Source of the DNA: Didymodactylos carnosus | Taxonomy: Eukaryota; Rotifera; Eurotatoria; Philodinida; Philodinidae | NCBI GenBank assembly: GCA_905250885.1 | Contig: CAJNOQ010002129.1 | Coordinates: 1-26,063 of the forward strand | DNA length: 26,063 nucleotides | Reading direction: 5' to 3' | Shown here: positions 21,509 to 26,063 of the stretch, one piece after another | How positions within the stretch are numbered: the first letter of the stretch is position 1 | Layout: each line of letters starts with the position of its first letter | Translations under genes and position numbers: made by a program | Notes under the pieces: model-generated | Databases searched by the model: none | What the model saw: only the letters and a program-made list of their open reading frames with translations | Told to the model about the DNA's origin: nothing

Positions 21509-24500
21509 GTTTGTTAAATTATTTATATTATATTTTTTATCTGTTTGATGTTGAAATAATTCAATGGTTGCACTTGCTATTGATTGTAATAAATGATTAC
21601 TATGTTCCGTTTGTTTTGGTTCACGATATTCTAATTGTTTTAACATTAATTTTAATTCTAATATTGTCGAACGTAATGTCCATTGATTTAAATTGAGTAA
21701 TAATGACGATATAATATTTTTTGTACCTTTATCAAATGATAATTGTCTCAATTCATTATTAGATTTATAACATATAAGACGTAATAATTGTTGTGCTTGA
21801 CCTTCTTCAAGTAATTTATCACATAAATTTGTTTGATTACACAATGTATCAGATTCTTTTAAACATCTTTCTTGTATCCAATCTTGATCACAACATGAAT
21901 TTAATATACGTAATGCCATATCGGATAATTCTTCAGGATGTGGATCACGACATGGACGAAAATAACTAAATAAAAAATTCAATAGACTATTATACCAGTA
22001 AAAATGTTACTTTTCAAATATACGGAAGTTATTCAATTAAATTAAGTCTACCAATATTTATTTGATCAAGTTTGATTATCTACTCTCAACTATTAGACGA
22101 AAAAATAGATATTTACGTATTCCAATTGACTCATTAAATTGAAAAAAATAGAAAGAATGTCAATACATACTGTTGAAATTGCCTGTTAATATCTTTATTG
22201 TTCAATTTATTTTGTTCTTTATGTTTTAATGCTTTATCTTTACATAGATCTAAATATTTTTTACTATCTTTGAATGATGCTTGATTTAATATTAATAATG
22301 ATTTAAGTACGCATAAAAATGCTCCAAATGCAATGAGACGATAATTTGACGCTAATAAACGTCGTTCACGTGATGCAATCATCATTTGCCATGGATTATG
22401 ATTAGCACTAAATAAATGTTCAAGTACATTACATGTAAAACGTGTACCCGGTTCATTTTCTTGTTCACCATTAGCTAAAAGAAAAAAAAATCATAATAAA
22501 ATCAAAAGAGAAGAAGAAAAAACAACAACACAATTCATACTTTTTGGTGAAGAACTAATAACAGATTGAACAGCGACAATAATATATTCATTAATTGAAA
22601 ATGCGTGTCGTGCAATCATTATCGATATAAAAACCGATAAATTATTATGAACATATAAATCATTTGTCTAAAGAAATAGAATAAGAGAGTAAATCAATTT
22701 TTTAAAGAAAAAAAAAATAGAGTTAATCTCTTCTCTACTTACATCAACACGTTTATTTAATTCATCAAATACATTATAAATATTAGCGGTACTAGATGGA
22801 CGATTAACATTTGTACATGAACTAAGAGCTTTTATTGCTAATAACCATACAGAATTCAACGAGGCTACTTGACATGTTAATTCTGTCGCTAAATGACCCA
22901 TATCATGAATACTAAACAATAGATTTTATTTAGATAGAATCATTTTAAAATAAATATTTGATATAAAAATGACTATATAGTTTAATAGAAGAATTTTTGA
23001 TACATACTATGTCAATGATGTTGAATTGGCAACAGTAATCATCGTATTAATAACAAAATTACATCGAGCTTGTGAACTTTCATCTAATTGTTTAGCATAT
23101 ATTCGATCAATTTGAATTTCATTTGATGCTGATCTAACAAAAATAAATAGTTAAAAATAAATATTAAAATGAAAAAAATTTGATTAAGTTTAAAAAAAAA
23201 CTAAATTTACCTTGGTGTATCGATTATTTTCATTAAAAAATTTGGATCCCATTTAATATTTACATGTTGTTCTTGTTTATTATTTTGTGTATTTTGTGCA
23301 TAAAGTTCTTTTTTTATTAATGTTATTGTTTGTTGTACTTTTTCACTATATTTTGACTTAAATAAAAAATAAAGAAAATTAAAAATATTAGAATAAAAAA
23401 TTCATTCACAAATAGTTACCTTTAAATATGGACAGGAAAAATAAAAATCATGCATTAACATTAATAGTGCTCGTTCGACCGATGTTGTACGTTGTGGATC
23501 AACAATTTTACCACAAATTGTTATTAAACTAAATAAATAATCAATAATTTATCATTATTTTCATTAATTAAAAGATAATATTTACTTTTCAAATACTTGT
23601 GTCATATTTGTCGGTGTCAATATTAATATAGGTGTATAAAATCGAAATACACTTGTTATTTCCAAATAGAGTTCAGCTACATAATTACTAATACCCGGTG
23701 ATGCTTTAATGGCATGCATTGATTCAATACGACTAAATATTTTCAATAATTCTACACATGTTTGAGTAAGTCCATATAAATTCAATGTTTTCTCCATTAA
23801 TTCAAATAAAAATGCAATATCATCTAGCCATGGTAAACGACGTGTTTGTCGTTCAATAAAGGCTGTTATACGTTCTAATAATAGTTTACTAACACGATTT
23901 GTTATATAATATTGATCATGATAGGATAATTGCATTAAAGCTGTTCTTATATGAAAATATTTTGAATAGGGTATTGAACGTGTGAATGGTGGAACACAAG
24001 ATGAAGTATCAATACAATTTTTCAAACGAAACATAGAACTTAATTGACGAACATTAGCTTTCAATTGTTTATGAGCTTCATCTCTAAAACAAAAAAAGAA
24101 AAAATAATTTAGAATGAAGAAACTTATCTATCATACTTTCAAAACATTTTTTACCTTTTTGACGAAATACCGTATAATATAATTTTTCGTTGATTAAAAT
24201 CATCTCGAAAATCATCATCAAGTGGAAATGGAAATTGTTCTAGAAAAATTTGATATCGACGATATCTTAATGTAGTGTTATCATTTGATATTGCTGGATT
24301 ATTAATTGATTGTACATTACTATTCAATCTATTGGACGTTTTTTGTCTTGTCGTTGAATAACCTAAACAATTATGATTATGGTTAACTAGTACGACTATT
24401 ATGGTACTATGTATGTATGAAACAGATATTAGTTAATTGAAAAAAAACGTTAACTTTTGTATATTTGTGGTAAATATGTGAACCTACCAATATTTGTATG

Positions 24501-26063
24501 ATTGTTATCTACTTGATCAAGGTCAAGTGTAGTCGACTGAGATGTACGTCGTTCAAGTACACTATCGGTTTTATGATCATCTCCCGATTCATTTCTAATT
24601 GAATTGTACGACATTGATTTTGCTAATACAGAATTATTATTTGTTAGAACGAAATGTGATAATTGTGGTTGAGATGGATGAAAAGAAGTAGATGGAGGTT
24701 GTGATGGTGGGGCTAATGGAACGTTTTTAGTGGAAATATGATGACTTTGTAGTTGTTGATGATTTTGCTGTTGTTGATTTTCGTCTCGATGATCAGTTAA
24801 CGAAACGAGTCCATGGGAAACAAGAGAGCACATAAACTGTTTGGATGAAAATATATTAAGACGAATTAACTCAGAAAATAACATAACCAACGTAGCAAAT
24901 GAACTATCGGTATCAGTATTTTCATCTAAAAAAAACAAATGTAATATTGATACATCTGTAAGTTACTATAATAGCAAAAACGTTAAATTCTTACTGAGAA
25001 ATGGTGCTTGCTTTAATAAATATTCTGTCAATGCATTTTGAAATGGATTTGTGACTAAAGATGACGAATTTAGATAGTCAGATTCTTTTTCATCTAGAAT
25101 ATTATTCGTCTGCTAAAAGATATCAAGCAATATTTTTTAAATCACCAATATGAAATGAACGATCTCTTACCTGTTGATTAATCAATTTTTTTTCTATTTG
25201 ACGTTTTTCTAACAGTCTGGCAACAAAGAATGCTCTATAGACGCCCGCTCGACATGTTGTTATTGCCCAATCGCACATTAAATGTACAATGGCTGTTTCA
25301 AGTTCTGATGTCAATATTTCTTTTGATGTTGAATTAGGATAAATCTATAATAAAAAAAAAAAACAATTTCCAATTCGAAGAAACAGATGAACAAATGAAG
25401 ATACATACTTTACTATAAACATTTTCAAGTAAATATCGCTCTTCTTTAAATTCATCTAGCACTTCTAACACATATAATACACGTGAGATAGCTTGACCTG
25501 ATATACTTTGTAGTTTATCTGTTGACCATTTATGTTCAACCGCTAAACTTCTTGCCCTTAAATTATCTTCGGCTTGTATCAACATTTGTTTTGTTAATAA
25601 TTGATCAACACCCGATGGTAACGGCAATTGTGATGGATAACATGGTAAAAAATCAAGAGGTGAACCATATTTCAACAATGTATCTGGTTTTTGTTGTTCA
25701 TCTATGAATAATCAAGAATAAAAATAAAAACATTATTGTGAATAACTAAAAAAATTAAACTTACCAAATGGAGCATTATATAGTAGAGCTGCCGGACAAC
25801 GTAACGTGATACATTGAACAATAGCAGATAATGAACTAATAAGTAAACGATGCATTGGACATGACATAAGATTTGAAAACGTAGCTTGCATCTAAAAAAT
25901 TCATCAATTATTTATTTTGTTTTCATTTTAACAAAAAAGAGCTTTGTACCGTCATTTGTGTTGAATTTGAAGTAACACTGTCATTGTATAAATCACCAAG
26001 TCTTGAGCAACAATAATAAGCAATTTTACGTGAAAATATTTCATATTCTAATATTTCATTACT
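18169..26063 (-). CDS. MED12: Mediator complex subunit 12, C-terminal 1851 residues (5' end outside window)
   Basis: MED12 links CDK8/cyclin C to MED13 in the Mediator kinase module, which regulates RNA polymerase II transcription in the nucleus. Exons in transcript order: 26063(partial)-25950, 25891-25765, 25701-25409, 25344-25171, 25112-24995, 24925-24488, 24362-24155, 24083-23586, 23528-23420, 23356-23211, 23133-23008, 22911-22743, 22667-22541, 22474-22171, 21965-21373, 21317-21115, 20975-20859, 20402-20304, 20220-19984, 19921-19796, 19740-19567, 19503-18918, 18852-18711, 18561-18306, 18240-18169. All phases agree and the stop is TAA at 18171-18169. Diagnostic matches to animal MED12 are MCDWAITTCRAGVYR (family LCEWAV), NIFSSKQFMCSLVSHG, FPFPLDDDF with NQRKIILYGISSKRDEA, LRLSLIGGMFET and RVISWEAIEGVKTH. 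The kinase-activating N-terminus is not in the window. Human MED12 is about 2180 residues, so a few hundred are missing. Confidence 0.93.
20403..20858 (-). other. Long intron of MED12
   Basis: A 456-nt intron, several times longer than its neighbours, with TA and CA dinucleotide-rich stretches (around 20440-20460, 20500-20520 and 20690-20730). No exon, RNA gene or transposon boundary is recognised. Confidence 0.6.
21472..21509 (-). repeat. AAT/ATT microsatellite coding for poly-Asn in MED12
   Basis: About a dozen tandem ATT units on the plus strand read as AAT on the coding strand and give an uninterrupted Asn run inside the exon 21373-21965, next to NNLT and STTVLF. It keeps the reading frame because the unit is three bases. 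Length polymorphism is expected. Confidence 0.9.
24155..25344 (-). other. MED12: MED12 LCEWAV-domain region
   Basis: The exon 25171-25344 carries the motif that names the domain, here LMCDWAITTCR followed by FFVARLLEKRQIE. The next exons contain a long Gln/Ser/Pro-rich insertion (about 24500-24790, encoding HRDENQQQQNHQQ and onward) between the conserved SLVSHG and FPFPLDDDF blocks. In human MED12 those blocks are separated by shorter sequence, so this looks like a lineage-specific disordered insert. Confidence 0.75.

Noticed and set aside
1..26063. CRISPR arrays, tRNA or rRNA genes, prokaryotic operons
   Set aside because: None seen by eye; the window is intron-rich eukaryotic DNA.

Overview
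The window is AT-rich eukaryotic nuclear DNA. Genes are split by many very short GT-AG introns, mostly about 50-65 nt, and intergenic DNA is packed with small non-autonomous transposons. Intron size, the Asn/Gln/Ser-rich protein style, the decayed non-LTR retrotransposon and a bacterial-looking enzyme gene carrying an intron together suggest a bdelloid rotifer (Rotaria or Adineta type). That assignment is inference.

Layout. (1) 178-10938, plus strand: one gene that I join into 27 exons and about 2186 residues. It has a Ser/Thr/Asn-rich, low-complexity N-terminal region of about 1400 residues, a Lys-rich linker, then a string of roughly 32-residue repeats, essentially one per exon, and a basic tail. 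The repeats align in register with the tubulin-binding repeats of the tau/MAP2/MAP4 family. I read it as a giant, repeat-expanded tau-like microtubule-associated protein. (2) 10939-16808: a transposon-rich spacer. It holds a 661-bp hAT-type MITE with a perfect 8-bp target duplication, a decayed LINE reverse-transcriptase fragment interrupted by a 158-bp MITE, a fold-back sequence, a Tc1/mariner-type MITE, a roughly 650-bp inverted duplication and a hairpin MITE. (3) 16809-17530, plus: a two-exon isochorismatase-family cysteine hydrolase with a bacterial-type body and a Lys-rich tail. (4) 18169-26063, minus: the C-terminal 1851 residues of Mediator subunit MED12 in 25 exons; its 5' end lies beyond the right edge.

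Exon joins were made by eye from GT/AG signals plus reading-frame continuity. In both large genes every join keeps the frame and total coding length divides by three. The genes are unrelated in function: cytoskeleton, small-molecule hydrolase and transcription. The isochorismatase-like gene and MED12 are convergent. The most notable item is the tau-like gene: about ten divergent repeats (three or four is usual for tau), an aromatic residue (mostly Trp) fixed at one repeat position, loss of the PGGG turn, and 25 of 26 introns in phase 0.
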